From assembly GCF_001619985.1 (NCBI RefSeq), contig NW_017264193.1, forward strand, positions 377,726-441,725: a stretch of DNA of 64,000 bases, written 5' to 3'. Numbering within the stretch: the stretch's first letter is position 1; each line of letters opens with the position of its first letter. Origin of the DNA: Xylona heveae TC161. Lineage: Eukaryota; Ascomycota; Xylonomycetes; Xylonales; Xylonaceae. The notes below the pieces were generated by a model, which was given only the letters and a program-made list of their open reading frames with translations, ran no database searches and was not told where the DNA came from. This document shows, piece by piece, positions 44,709 through 55,585 of the stretch. The position numbers were made by a program, and so were the translations under genes.

Positions 44709-45664
44709 TTGGAAGTTGACCTTGGAGACCGCCTGATAGAAGGCCTTGCCTTGCTCAGTTGCAAGTTCGAGTTCAAGGCTTGATGGCTGGCGTTGGCCAA
44801 TGGGTCCCTAGAGGAACATTTATCAGCGAAAAGCTCAGTCCCTCACCTCGGTGAGAAAGATAGGGTGGTGTTCAACATACTGCAAAGGTTCCGGCACCCC
44901 AAGGAGAACCTCCTCGGACCTCATCTAGGTTGGCGAGGATTGGGAAAACGGTTTTATAACCCAGTGGCACATAAATAATGCCGTGGTGAGCAAGAGTGCT
45001 CATGGAGGCAATAGCGGTAGACTCCTGACCACCACCAGGGGTTCCAGTGGAAATGAAGACTCCAGCATATTTGCCCCAGAGGGCGCCTGATGTCCACAGC
45101 CCGCCGGTTCGGTCCCAGAATGCTTTCCATTGAGCAGGGAAGTTCCCATATCGAGTGGGAATTCCGAACAAAAATGCGTCGTATGTTGGGAATTGATTTT
45201 TGATAAATTCGGGAGTAGCAACGGGGTAGTCGGCCTTCGAAGGGGCGCTCATCGCTTTTAGTGCTCCCTGATCAAGGGTCTCCTCAACCCTGCAAAGGAA
45301 CGACATGATTAGCCAATAACAACATTGAAATGTTTACAGAAGTCACTCTTCAAAAAGACATATCAGATTGGATCAAGGTCCTAAAACAGAAAAAAAGGGG
45401 TGTTGGTATCCTGCTGTGGGTGGAACTTCATACTGGAAGATGTCGACAGTACCACCAGCAGCTTCAATGCCAGCTTTCTCAGCCTCAGCCATTTTAACGA
45501 TGTGGCCATACATCGAATACTATGGACGGATTTTATTAGTGATCGCACCAAAATATATAATGAAATTGATATCAATTGAGAACAGCCTTGGACAGGCATT
45601 AAATTCGATCTTTTCACATGGAACTTTTGCAACTTACATAAATAATTGCAACTTTGGGCGCCAT
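44706..45664 (-). CDS. Flavodoxin-like NAD(P)H:quinone oxidoreductase (WrbA/Pst2 family)
   Basis: Four exons (45638-45664, 45434-45519, 44881-45289, 44706-44807) encode 207 residues to the first stop. WrbA/Pst2/Ycp4-type enzymes bind FMN and reduce quinones by two electrons, protecting against oxidative stress; in yeasts they sit at eisosomes under the plasma membrane. Visible motifs are [15 protein letters not shown] (FMN phosphate loop), [69 protein letters not shown] and the C-terminal [14 protein letters not shown]. Length to the first stop is normal for the soluble family. The stop is TGA followed by CTA, and the frame stays open for 62 more codons with a CaaX end, giving a 270-residue readthrough form. 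Confidence 0.94.
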
Positions 45665-46369
45665 TGTGACAACGAAATCAAACAATGTCCACTGAACTTG
45701 GGTATATAGAGAAAGAGCAAAAATATTAGAAGGTTTCTGGACTCTCAAAGCTCAGCAATGAGGATATCGGAGGATCAATGAGCAAATAGATGGGATTCGA
45801 ATCGGGGCGAGCCCCTCATTTATACAATAGACAGCTCGACGGCTTGCATGGTGGACGCGTGCCTTCCATACAAGGGAAGGGTATCCACAGCGACTGTCGA
45901 AACATGGTCGGGCATTTTTCACCATGAGTGGTGGCTTCCCTAAGCATGACAAACACATCTGGTTGCGTCTTGAATTGTCCAAGATGGGTAACGTTTGAGT
46001 TACTTTTGGATGTATATGTGGTGGGTTGGTCTTGCACTGGTCCTGCCCGGTTCTACTTTCCCTGCGGGAGGGAGCTCTCGAAGCTTATTTTAGAGCAGTA
46101 TAGCTTACAAATGCTATGCTAAACGCCCTGGAGAGGCTACACAGTCTGCTGATTCGGAGGCTACGCGGTGCGGAAAGAGAAATTCCCTACTCATAAACCT
46201 TTTCGGAATTATCTTTAGATGTTTGAATGCTACGATTATGCAATCAAGCTCCTGCTGATAACCAGCTAGCTGACAATGAATCGTCAACGTAAGTCATAGC
46301 GAAAGTACAGTACAGCTTGGACGAACTGATTCGAGATAAAGTATAGGCACAAGATGCAGTATAACCACA
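45665..46369. other. Promoter side of the flavodoxin-like gene
   Basis: No gene supported. Two small ORFs of 64-76 codons on opposite strands overlap each other and have no domain. Confidence 0.45.
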
Positions 46370-46741
46370 CTAACTACTATTTTGCAATTGCGGGCCCTCG
46401 TTCTGGACTCTACGAGGCTGAATTAGATGAAACGCTCCGATTGTTGCCAATTGGCGCCAAGAAGTAAGTGCTATCTCATTTTCCTTTTTTCTATTGAAAT
46501 GTTGCGCCACAGCAGATGACACAGTGATTACTGACCCTCGCAAAACGAAATCATAAATGTTGTCTCTGGCGATATGCGATAAGAGGGCATTGTTGGGCCA
46601 GGAGTGCCCTTGTACGTCGTAGATCCGCAAGGGTTGCACTGACAACACGAACAATGTCATGGTACTCGTACGAGTAAAGTATCCCATCCAATGCATTGCC
46701 GCTAAAAAGACCCGTGTGGGGTATCTAATCCCCCCGGCCAT
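46370..46741 (-). CDS. Unidentified ORF sharing a motif with the ORF at 47380-47700
   Basis: A 123-codon ORF. Its middle, LFVLSVQPLRIYDVQGHSW, resembles LHLSNQPCRIYNIERTQW in the ORF about 0.9 kb upstream on the same strand: seven of eleven positions match across LSxQPxRIYxx. The rest (LLSHIARDNIYDFVLRG) also fits a folded protein, but the last 50 residues look like non-coding read-through, perhaps past an unspliced donor. It may be one exon of a small gene or a decayed paralog. I do not recognise a family. Function unknown. Confidence 0.35.
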   Translation of the reverse strand: MAGGIRYPTRVFLAAMHWMGYFTRTSTMTLFVLSVQPLRIYDVQGHSWPNNALLSHIARDNIYDFVLRGSVITVSSAVAQHFNRKKENEIALTSWRQLATIGAFHLIQPRRVQNEGPQLQNSS

Positions 46742-47098
46742 TTGAGTTTAACCCATTCTGGATCTCTTAAACGAGCGAAGGACGGGTGCCGAGAGACCTT
46801 TTGTCTTGTCCAATTGTCTGATAACTAGCAGCCAAGTGCACTGTAACTGCATTGTACGGCATAATTTACTTCTCCCACGTATAAAATTCCTGTGAGGATT
46901 TTACGGGAGATGCAAGGCGATAATAGACCCAAACAGTGTGTACTTTGAAAATGCTGCAATTTTTCATGCGAGGAGATGTATCTTCGTATTCCATAAGCAA
47001 ACGAGCCGTTGGGGTCTAGCGGAGCGGAATTAGACGCGAAGGGTCCAGCTAAGTCACTACTGCGGTAAGCGCATGCAACTCTCAGCCTGACATAATGT

Positions 47099-47383
47099 TT
47101 ACTTGAGCATTTGCCAAGCAGCTGCATTACGCATCATCTCTCTTGCATTGCGCTTAGCAGACTCTGGTGCTGAACTGAGATCAAAAACAGCGCAAAATCC
47201 TTCTTCTTTGTAATCAGTCACGGATCTTTTGACTGCCCATAGATTTTTAGATTTTGCCGCTGTGGTTTGCAATGCTTTGTAAAATTCACCCCTGTTTCTT
47301 AACGCCTGGTTTTGATAATTGCCATTTATATTATTCGTGCCATTCTCTGTCTTATACGATTCTTTTATCCCATTGGGTCTCAA
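47099..47383 (-). CDS. Unidentified ORF, possibly a second exon of the 47380-47700 gene
   Basis: A 94-codon open frame with reasonable protein-like composition (YKALQTTAAKSKNLWAVKRS, GFCAVFDLSSAPESAKRNA). It begins in a different frame right at the stop of the upstream ORF, without an ATG, so if real it is an exon reached by splicing or the rest of a gene broken by a frameshift. No domain recognised. Confidence 0.35.
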   Translation of the reverse strand: MRPNGIKESYKTENGTNNINGNYQNQALRNRGEFYKALQTTAAKSKNLWAVKRSVTDYKEEGFCAVFDLSSAPESAKRNAREMMRNAAAWQMLK

Positions 47384-47700
47384 GCATCATTTAGGGCTGG
47401 ACCACCATTACCTATAAGTACTGACAATACCCCGGTTTGCTTATCCTTTGCTGGATTGAGACAATAGAGCAAGCAATCCTTATCTACACTATCCGACAAT
47501 ACCTCCCATTGTGTTCGTTCTATATTATATATACGACATGGCTGGTTCGACAGATGTAGGGTATGCCCTAACCACTGCGCTTGCTTACACGGAGGCCTGC
47601 AGACGTCTAGAAAATTCCCAATTTCGAGCAATGCAGATTCCCGAATAGCGGGAAGCAACCGTAATGAGTGATAGAGGGCTGGATGTATATGTCCACTCAT
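47380..47700 (-). CDS. Unidentified ORF with HTLHLSNQPCRIYN motif
   Basis: A 106-codon ATG-initiated ORF. Its start, MSGHIHPALYHSLRLLPAIR, followed by ESALLEIGNFLDVCRPPCKQ, looks like genuine protein with helix-forming blocks. It contains LSNQPCRIYN, shared with the ORF at 46370-46741. Possible donors (GTACTT, GTAATG) near its end would allow splicing into the downstream open frame, but I could not fix one that keeps phase with certainty. No known family. Confidence 0.4.
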   Translation of the reverse strand: MSGHIHPALYHSLRLLPAIRESALLEIGNFLDVCRPPCKQAQWLGHTLHLSNQPCRIYNIERTQWEVLSDSVDKDCLLYCLNPAKDKQTGVLSVLIGNGGPALNDA

Positions 47701-48400
47701 TGTTTCTTATAAGAGGAAGATATCTGAAGAAAGACAAAGAAGAGAAATGTACCAGTTGGTGCAATCTTGACTGCGGCATGACCAGGCATAGCTAAGTCTG
47801 GCCACGAGGCTGGCTCAGATTCACTGCAACAGCCCCGCCATTGGATAGAAGCCTCACAACTCTATATCTTCTCTTTTCTTCCAGCCTCTTCTGTTTTCAT
47901 CTTCTTCTTGTTTACGCTTCAATCTCACTCTTTAACCCAGTCTTTTACACTTTCTTTTCCACCCTGATTTCTCCAGCCGCGTCACTTTCTAGACAGAGTT
48001 GCTCCGCTGCAGCTTCGATAAGCAGTATCGTCCGTTCTGAAAGAGTTATTTTTTGAACTCTCGAATTCCTGCTTGATCGTTGACCAAAGCTGCCTTTGCT
48101 CTGGAAGTCTGCTTACCTTCAGCCCATCACACCTTCGCACAGTTATTCTGACTCCCTGTCTGTCTCTAACAAGATATTATCTTACACAATACAGTGAGTC
48201 TACACCACAATACTGGTCTGTGACTACTAACGTTTCTTGAAGCTCTCTCAAACTGCACAAATCCCCCACGGCATTAAAGAGCCAATCTGCTGTCTATTGT
48301 GCTAGACTCTTGTTCGCAAGTTGAGGATATTTTCGACTCAGCCGGTGTCGTCGGTTCAATTACTCATTGTCAAGATTCAATACTGCATTCAGAGAGCACC
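47701..48400. other. Leader and promoter of the small conserved gene
   Basis: CT-rich from about 47870, typical of a fungal transcription start region. A possible 5' UTR intron begins GTGAGT near 48192 and ends TTGAAG near 48241, with ACTAAC as branch site. An upstream in-frame ATG lies at 48299. Confidence 0.5.
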
Positions 48401-49143
48401 ATGAATATGCCAGCGGGTGGTGTCAAGGTTTGTGCTCCCCAGCCTGCTGGAAAACACACCAGTCGCAAGCACGCCGGCGGCAACCAAGCCAACGGCCCTC
48501 AGACTGGAGCCAACCAAACTGGCGCGAAGCCCGTGAACAGCAACAAGACCTTAAAGCCAAGCTATTTTAACCGCTTCAAGGGCTTTGTCCCGAACCCGAA
48601 AGGGAGTATTAGGGGCGAGTTCCGTCGACTTGCATGGTATATGAACTGGCAGCCCCACACCAAGGAATGGTACCATCACCGCTATGAGTGCTACGACGCG
48701 GAGTTTGGACGTTGGTACGGAACGGACACTTCTCGGCTCGATAGCTGGAGATCTCTTTGCCGCGAGGTTGGGCATGAAGGCAAAGAATTCACTAGCATCA
48801 CTCAATGCAAGAAGGTAAGCGTTGAGCTTCTCTATTTATTCTCCTCCTTTCCCTACTCATTGCGGTCTTTGCCACTGAGGATATCTTTATTATGATTCTG
48901 TCTTTGGTGACTGCAATCAAATGACAGAACTTGAAAGCTAACATGATTGATGCTTTATAGTACCTCCAGACAATTCATGTCAATTTGATTGATCTAATCG
49001 ACTCTCGTCGCAAGGGAACCAAGGTTCGAGTCTTCCAATCTTATGCGGCACTCAGGGCCCACACCCTTAAGTCAGGTAAAAAGGTTCCTCGCGAAATGGC
49101 CAAGAAGGATGGATTCGCACGCGTCTTTTTGAGATTCATGTAA
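48401..49143 (+). CDS. Conserved small fungal protein of unknown function
   Basis: Two exons (48401-48814, 48961-49143) encode 198 residues. After a Gly/Asn/Lys-rich start comes a pattern I know from many small fungal hypothetical proteins: PSYFNRFKGFVPNPKGSIRG, then WYMNWQPHTKEWYHHRYECYD, SWRSLCREVGHEGKEFTSIT, QCKKYLQTIHVNLIDLID, and a closing RVFQSYAALRAHTLKSGKK with PREMAKKDGFARVFLR. The intron follows QCKK exactly, where the family motif continues. This type is often found in many copies per genome and in variable regions; its role is not known. A start at 48299 would add 34 residues. Confidence 0.8.
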
Positions 49144-49356
49144 ACATGCAATCGCAATGTCACCGAACATGTCTTTCATCTGCACTTCTACCAGAATATT
49201 CTTTGCCAAGGTTCATGGAGCATGACGAATTATCACCGGTAGACACAAAACATGCACAGCATATATCGAAGGCTTCATGTCAAAAATCTGTTTAGCTAGC
49301 ATTATGTGGATTTAAATCTACCTTATGAAGCTTACATGTGATATCTTCAAGCAAAC

Positions 49357-51306
49357 TTACTTGTCCTTCTTTGCGCTTTTACTCTGTGCTTGATCATGCA
49401 TTTCGTCGCCATGCTCACTGTCATCATTAGTGCTGTGCTTACGCTTTCTTCCTGACGTGTTTTTTGCTTGACCTGTCGTACTATGCTCTGCGTTCTGGTA
49501 CTGACCTGTCTCAGTGCAGCTCTTGTCCCTGATACTGTCAGCATCACACATATACACGTCAATCGACTCTGTGGAGGCTAGAGCACCCAACTCCGCCAAG
49601 GCAGAGGCAGAGATTCCTTGTTTTTCGCTTGCAGCCATGATATCCGCTGTCATCTGAGTAACCTGGCTCCAGGTGTTTAAACTTGGGATACCTGTACACA
49701 CTACTGTATCAGTCGCCGATCCTGCCACACGGGATTGGGCTGAAGAAGACGCATTAAACGACCCATCAACAAGACTCTCACAGCCTCTCAGACCAATAAA
49801 TCGTCCAAACCAGATCTTCTTCTGCAGAAATGTCGCACTAAAAAATCGCGTGTAAGCTCGTATCTTCTCCCGTCCTTGGCCGCTGAGCTTACCAGACGCA
49901 TAGAAAGACTTGGCCGATTCTTCCACTGCTCCTTGCTCAGCTGTGGTGTCAAAGAAATACTTTACCCCGTCATCTTTCACGTCCTTGTTCCACAGCGAGT
50001 ACGCCTCAAAGCCAGTTCGCATAGTATCTGGAATACCATACTCTCTGGCACGCTTGGCCCGTCTATGCTCTGCCTCTGCGGCGTCAAATTCGCAGCCAGC
50101 CTGCTCGAGGAGCCTCTGTACAAATGGAGAAGAAGTCGAAGTGTAGTCGAGTCCTGCAAGGCCGTTAGCTTCTGCAAATGCCTCTGCTTCGTCGTCAATC
50201 GTTTCGTATGTCGACGTACCTTGCTCTGCTTCCTCCTGCATCTCGACATCTATTTCTGGCGTTTCCTGCTCTTCCACATCATTATCTTCAGTGTGTGCGC
50301 TATTCATATTACCATTTCCATCACCGTTACCAGTACCCTCGATTGCGGACTGACCCGGGTCAGAATAAACAAACTCAACCGCTACCGTCGCAGCAGGCTC
50401 GAGCCTCTGCCCAGACACTTCGACTTCGATGCCACCTTGCATCAGGCGCCCAATCGCCTGACCAAGCGCGGCCTCGCGCTCTTTATATAAGATTAATGCT
50501 TTGGCCTGCTCGGGAAGAACCTCGTGGCTAACGTATTTTCGGTCCAGGCTTGTATTCGTTTTCGTTTTATTGGCAGAGTTGTTCACATTATTGTCACGGC
50601 TCATCTGGCCTGCCTGCTTGTCATCAGCATTAACATTAACAAGATCAGTATCTGCATACACAATGACGCCAACGTCTCTCCTCGCGGCTTCCTGCGCGCC
50701 TACCCACTCTTGCACAACAGGCATCGGATACGCCATGCTCCATTCTGATATGCTCGACTGGTGATAATATTCCGCCAGACTGTCAAGTTGCTGCTCCGTT
50801 AGCAGCCAAAAGGATAATAGCGTCTTGGGGAAATCCGGATGCACGGCCGATGTCGCCATGGACATGATGGGGCTGATGGCGCGGGACATGTCTTGCAGTT
50901 TGAGGGAGTATCCGGTGGCGGCGAAGGTGTAGAAGCCCCTGGTGCTGGAGCTGGGAACGGGGGTTGGCGTGGTGGTGGTGGCGGTGGAGGAGGAGGAGGA
51001 GGAGGAGGCATTAGGAGTAGTCACAAGAACAAATTCCTTGCTCGGATCAAGCTTCATGGCGGGATACGCTTTCCGTTCAAGACGCCGGTAAGTACTATTG
51101 AACAAGGTCTTGTTAATTCTCGAGCGGAACTGTTTAGGTGATTGTCTGGATTTAGATTTCTTTCCGTTCGTGTTTCTTTTTCGGCTTCCATTTCCGCTAT
51201 CTCTGTTTCCACTTCCACTGTTTCCATTTCCTTTTCCATCTTCGCCGCTTCTGTTTCCGCTGTTTCCATTATCACGAGGATTTCCAGATCCCGCTGAATG
51301 CGCCAT
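49357..51306 (-). CDS. Low-complexity hypothetical protein, 649 residues
   Basis: A single uninterrupted exon. Order: a Gly/Asn/Ser-rich, repeat-like N-terminus (residues 1-45), a basic patch (KSKSRQSPKQFRSRINKT), a poly-Ser/Thr stretch near residues 100-120, a more ordered core (FWLLTEQQLDSLAEYYHQSS; EWVGAQEAARRDVGVIVYAD; RFFSATFLQKKIWFGRFIGL), an acidic middle, and a basic C-terminus with GRKRKH that may be a nuclear signal. I recognise no family. The ordered blocks, with conserved-looking Trp and Tyr, suggest a real protein rather than a chance ORF. It is probably lineage-specific. Confidence 0.65.
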   Translation of the reverse strand: MAHSAGSGNPRDNGNSGNRSGEDGKGNGNSGSGNRDSGNGSRKRNTNGKKSKSRQSPKQFRSRINKTLFNSTYRRLERKAYPAMKLDPSKEFVLVTTPNASSSSSSSTATTTTPTPVPSSSTRGFYTFAATGYSLKLQDMSRAISPIMSMATSAVHPDFPKTLLSFWLLTEQQLDSLAEYYHQSSISEWSMAYPMPVVQEWVGAQEAARRDVGVIVYADTDLVNVNADDKQAGQMSRDNNVNNSANKTKTNTSLDRKYVSHEVLPEQAKALILYKEREAALGQAIGRLMQGGIEVEVSGQRLEPAATVAVEFVYSDPGQSAIEGTGNGDGNGNMNSAHTEDNDVEEQETPEIDVEMQEEAEQGTSTYETIDDEAEAFAEANGLAGLDYTSTSSPFVQRLLEQAGCEFDAAEAEHRRAKRAREYGIPDTMRTGFEAYSLWNKDVKDDGVKYFFDTTAEQGAVEESAKSFYASGKLSGQGREKIRAYTRFFSATFLQKKIWFGRFIGLRGCESLVDGSFNASSSAQSRVAGSATDTVVCTGIPSLNTWSQVTQMTADIMAASEKQGISASALAELGALASTESIDVYMCDADSIRDKSCTETGQYQNAEHSTTGQAKNTSGRKRKHSTNDDSEHGDEMHDQAQSKSAKKDK

Positions 51307-53594
51307 ATCTCCCTGTAATTGTTCGTTATGAACTTGTGTGACCTAAGAATTCCTATTCCTATTGTTGCGATATCCGTAGATTATTTCTTTTTTTTTTTCC
51401 TTCTTCCCTTCTCTTCTCTTTTTTCAAAGGAGTAGTAGTATAACTGTAATATCCGTCGAAATATAGCTCAAAAATATCAAATACTTTTCAAAAAGCTTAT
51501 CTGGGTTTCCGATACTCGAGGAGTTAATAAGTCGAGGCAGAAGACAAGAATACGGGCATCAAGTCTTCATATAAAGCCGTGCTGCTTGTGAACCATCGAT
51601 GCCTTGAAGAGTCGTTAAAGTTTTCATGGATCTGTACGCAGCACGCTAAATTTGCATACAATGCCCTTTGTGACCTTGTCTAATCTCTAGAGTCTAGACT
51701 CTATTCGTTATAAAGAATTTATTTTCTTTGATCTTTGTCATTGACTCTTTGTGTTTTGTTGAAATATCTCGTAACTCTTGTTCCGTGTCTAGACTCTAGA
51801 CCTTCTCCACATGATTACATCAACAGGTCAATCCCTTTGTTGCTTTGTTTTTCTTTGTCCATTATTCCATTATTCCATTATTCCATCATTCCATGATCTA
51901 TTGACCTGTCATCTGTCACCTCTTGTTCCGGAGTTTTTGTCTACTTATTCTATTTTATTTTGTATTTATTTATTTACTTTCTTTTTTTTTCCCTTCATTT
52001 TACATTGACTCCTCAACTTATACATCTCTTTTTTTGTGGGTGTAGGTGGGCGTCGTGCTGTCGAAGACTCGAAGCAGGGGGGCAGCGAGCATTTCTCAAG
52101 ACTCCCGACTCCCGAGTCGCTCTTTTTTGTCAATCATCGATTCATGCCATTCGCAAAACAACTCTCTGTAGACCGACATATTTTCTAAAGGAATCTAATT
52201 TAATGGCTAATATCTCATGTACCGCCGTCGTTTAACCGGTGGGGACCGTGGGGGGAAATAAGTTGAAACAATAAACAATAAACCGCAAATGACAAACGAT
52301 AAGTGACAGCAACAAGCAACACACTCGAACCCAAGAAAGAACAAAGGTCCTTGAGCAACAATGAAATTATCCCGATTGCCCGTTTCGCTGTTCATTGTTT
52401 ATTGTTCATTGTTCTTCAGTCTGACTGTCTTACTATTGACATTATGATATTTTGGCTTGCTCTGTACACACTACGCAGTGTCGATGCATTTTAGTCTTTT
52501 AGAGATAAAGAGATTGGACGGGACCTAATATTATCATCATTCTTCTGGATTCTGAAGATCTAAGATCGAAGATCTAGGGTCTAAGATCTGAAGGACAAAC
52601 AAAGAAATAGTAAGTCTACGGGTCTACAAATCTATGAGTTTGTGAGTTTGTGATTTGAACAAAGGCTTAGATTCAAACGTGGGCATGAATGACAAAGTAA
52701 ACAATAGTGGCAATGGGATTATATTCCACTTTTAGACTTTTGGACTAATCTACAAGACTGAAAGACTGGGAGACTCGAGACTGGAGACTACGACGCTTTA
52801 GGAAATTGATAATTGATAACAAAGAGCAAAAACAGAGCATAACCACAAAGACTCAAATACTCGACGATTCAAAACTTCAAAGTGTGCTTAACAAAGCTAC
52901 GTAACTCGAGCCACCCTTGATGGGTAGAAATACAAGTTTACGAAACGGCAGAAAAGGGTTAACTTTAGAGATGAAAATGATACAATATACTCCTCGAATC
53001 GACCAAGGAAATGAGGTATGATAGAGTGTCAGTGCGCAATGAATAGTAGAAAGCACATAAGAATAAGATGGAGGAAAAAGAGATGACAAGACGGACGAGA
53101 AGAAAGACGAAAGGGGAAAAAGGAAGAAAGAAAGGAAAAGAAAAAAGAAAGAAAATCCGGACAGAAGAGATACAGCGCAGTTACAGCGCAATTACAGGAC
53201 ATTCACCCTATACCACAAATCAACTAGAGGGAAAAACAGCAAAAGACAACATACAGAACAGACACGAACTCGATATACACAGACATGATGCGGTACAGGG
53301 TAGATACAGGACATGTCAAAGGACATGCATTGAACATTATATATCCCGTAACATATAAGCAAGTCTTTTGGCTTCATAATTGGATTCTCTTTTCTTCACA
53401 GAACATCTGTAGCAGCATTTCATTCCAACGCTCTTACTTACAATCTATCAACTCAGCTCAACTTTACTCAACTCTAAAACTAGCCGCAGCTTAGCAACTT
53501 AGCAACTCACTTACCAGCTTTATATAACCAAGAAATAAACAATCTCAATAAATAAACAATCCAAAAGACAAAAAGAAAACAGACAATAGATAAA
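51307..53594. other. 2.3-kb AT-rich gene-free region with simple repeats
   Basis: No gene supported. It holds ATTCC-type repeats near 51858-51893, imperfect AAGATCT repeats near 52553-52590, GAGACT repeats near 52765-52790, and an A/G-rich run (53060-53165). It separates two unusual single-exon genes and includes both of their promoters, which diverge here. Confidence 0.6.
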
Positions 53595-55163
53595 ATGGCA
53601 AACACACACACCTCTGACAAGCCCATGATCAACATCATCTACCAAGTCGAAAAAGAAGACAACAACATCCACTCGAGCATCCACATCAAGGAATTCCCCT
53701 CTCCGGGCGAGATCCTCGACGCACTAGCCGCCGACCCCACTCACAACGACGCGGCCGACGAGCCCTTTAGGAACATCTTCTGGGACCCGCCCAGCGCGCC
53801 GCGGGTTATTGAACCGGAGCAGGGGGACGACCGTGGCGACAACAAAAACCACCATACTAGTACCCACAAGTCGAGTAAGTCGAGCAGCAAGCCAGAACGG
53901 ACGCCTGAGATTGACCCGGTAGCCAAGGCCGCAATGCAGAAGCGCAGCCGGCGCAGGAACCTCTTTGGCGCGAGCCCGTCTACATCTGATGACGACGGGT
54001 CCGGGCACTGGACCAAGATTGTCGCAAACCAGGACGGCACGGAGAAAATGTACCGGACCTGTCCGGCGGACGATGCGGGGTCGGGGTATATTTCCTTTTC
54101 AGCAAGTGAGTCTGCCTCCGGGTCCAGTTCCTCTGGATCATCCAAATCTCATTCTCATAACCATTCTTGTAACCATCATAAAGACCCGCAAAAGGCAACA
54201 AAGACAAAGACGTGCATCGACACACACACGACTGCGAAGCTGAAAGACGATACCAGCAGCTCCGGTAGACGAACTCAGATGCACTTGCTGCGTATCCAGG
54301 AGCGCGAACATACCCGCGACGGCAACGGCATGGGCGTGATGCCCACGGTGATCACACCGCTGCGGAAAGACCGCAAGGTAGTGATTGTGTCTGGCGGAGT
54401 GGAGATCCATGCGTCGCTCGGAGCGGACGGGATGCCCGTGGTCTCGTCGGACTCGGTGCGCGAGTATGTGCGTGGTGAGTACCGGCATACCAGAAAGACG
54501 AGCGGCCTGTCGATTTTTGTAGAGGAGAAGAAGCTGACGGAAGTTGCGGCTCGGAATAGGCGCAAGGGACGTAGTACTCCTACTGCTACTTTTACTTCTT
54601 TGCGGGATTCGGGAGTCAGACGCAGCATGGCGCCGCGTCCTAACTCTAGGCATGGCAAGAACAAGCGTGATGAGCCAGAAATCGAAGAGCCAGAGGATTT
54701 CGATACAGCCAGAGCGGAGTTTTCTGATGACGACGACCTTGAAATTGTGGAAATTGAAGAGGCACCGGCCCCGCCAGCGCCAGGACAACAACAGCGACAA
54801 CAGCAGGGGCAGCAGCAGCAAGGGCAGCAAGCGCAACGTGCTGCACATGAGAGCGAACATGGCGGACGCAGAGTCCATATCTGTAAGTTGTGTCGCCAAT
54901 CATGCCATGGGCATTGCCCTGCGCGAGTCGAGCGACGTGCTGAAAGACATCATCAGGGCCTTAGCCATCGTGACCGCCCCTCTACTAGGGGATCGAAGCA
55001 TGAGAATCGACACCGCAGGGGATTTGAAGCCGATGGTAGTCGCTCACGCAAGACGGCCCTTCCGGCATCGATTAATCCCTTGAAAGTCCTTTTCTCGAGC
55101 AGCGGTAGAGAGGAGCTTAGAGAGCAAATCCAAAAGGAGCGTGAGCGGAAAGAGCGCAAGTAG
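53595..55163 (+). CDS. Low-complexity hypothetical protein, 522 residues
   Basis: A single uninterrupted exon. The first 60 residues look folded (MINIIYQVEKEDNNIHSSIH; IKEFPSPGEILDALAAD). Then come Ser/His/Lys-rich disordered stretches, a more ordered block (TPLRKDRKVVIVSGGVEIHA; GLSIFVEEKKLTEVA), an acidic stretch with a Pro/Gln repeat (residues ~390-415), a small Cys cluster (CKLCRQSCHGHC) that may bind zinc, and a basic, coiled C-terminus. No family recognised. With the gene at 49357-51306 it forms a divergent pair of long, intron-less, low-complexity proteins. Confidence 0.6.
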   Translation: MANTHTSDKPMINIIYQVEKEDNNIHSSIHIKEFPSPGEILDALAADPTHNDAADEPFRNIFWDPPSAPRVIEPEQGDDRGDNKNHHTSTHKSSKSSSKPERTPEIDPVAKAAMQKRSRRRNLFGASPSTSDDDGSGHWTKIVANQDGTEKMYRTCPADDAGSGYISFSASESASGSSSSGSSKSHSHNHSCNHHKDPQKATKTKTCIDTHTTAKLKDDTSSSGRRTQMHLLRIQEREHTRDGNGMGVMPTVITPLRKDRKVVIVSGGVEIHASLGADGMPVVSSDSVREYVRGEYRHTRKTSGLSIFVEEKKLTEVAARNRRKGRSTPTATFTSLRDSGVRRSMAPRPNSRHGKNKRDEPEIEEPEDFDTARAEFSDDDDLEIVEIEEAPAPPAPGQQQRQQQGQQQQGQQAQRAAHESEHGGRRVHICKLCRQSCHGHCPARVERRAERHHQGLSHRDRPSTRGSKHENRHRRGFEADGSRSRKTALPASINPLKVLFSSSGREELREQIQKERERKERK

Positions 55164-55585
55164 GGTGATCAACACTCGTGAACGACAATGCATAAGCCCA
55201 GCCGAGAATAAGTTGTAAGTGTGGAATTGACCGCTTGATTTGCTTGTTGAACCATTAGTTTGGATATTTCAGATTCGACCTTAATAATCTCGTTAGTACA
55301 CAGCGATAATAGACTTGCTTTTCTGGAAATTTTTTCCTGTATGAGTTGATGGAGGACATATAATGATAATAACCGCATAGAGTGATAATAACCGTAACAA
55401 AGCCGAAAATGATATCATAAACCTTGATTATTTCTATCCTACCGTGCTGAATGTGAGATAGATATTGTAGACCTGCCCATGGCCAGTTGCCCAAAATGAT
55501 AGAGAAAAGCATTTCAAAGAAAATAATGGAAAATTGCTTCACGCTCGCGCTGGGATCAAGGAAAGAGGAAAATTTTTCCGTTGAA
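55164..55585. other. Convergent spacer
   Basis: AT-rich 3' sequence between the hypothetical gene and the kinase gene. No separate gene seen. Confidence 0.5.

Noticed and set aside
45790-45825. tRNA-like GATTCGAATC segment
   Set aside because: No complementary T-stem, acceptor stem or anticodon arm can be formed around it.
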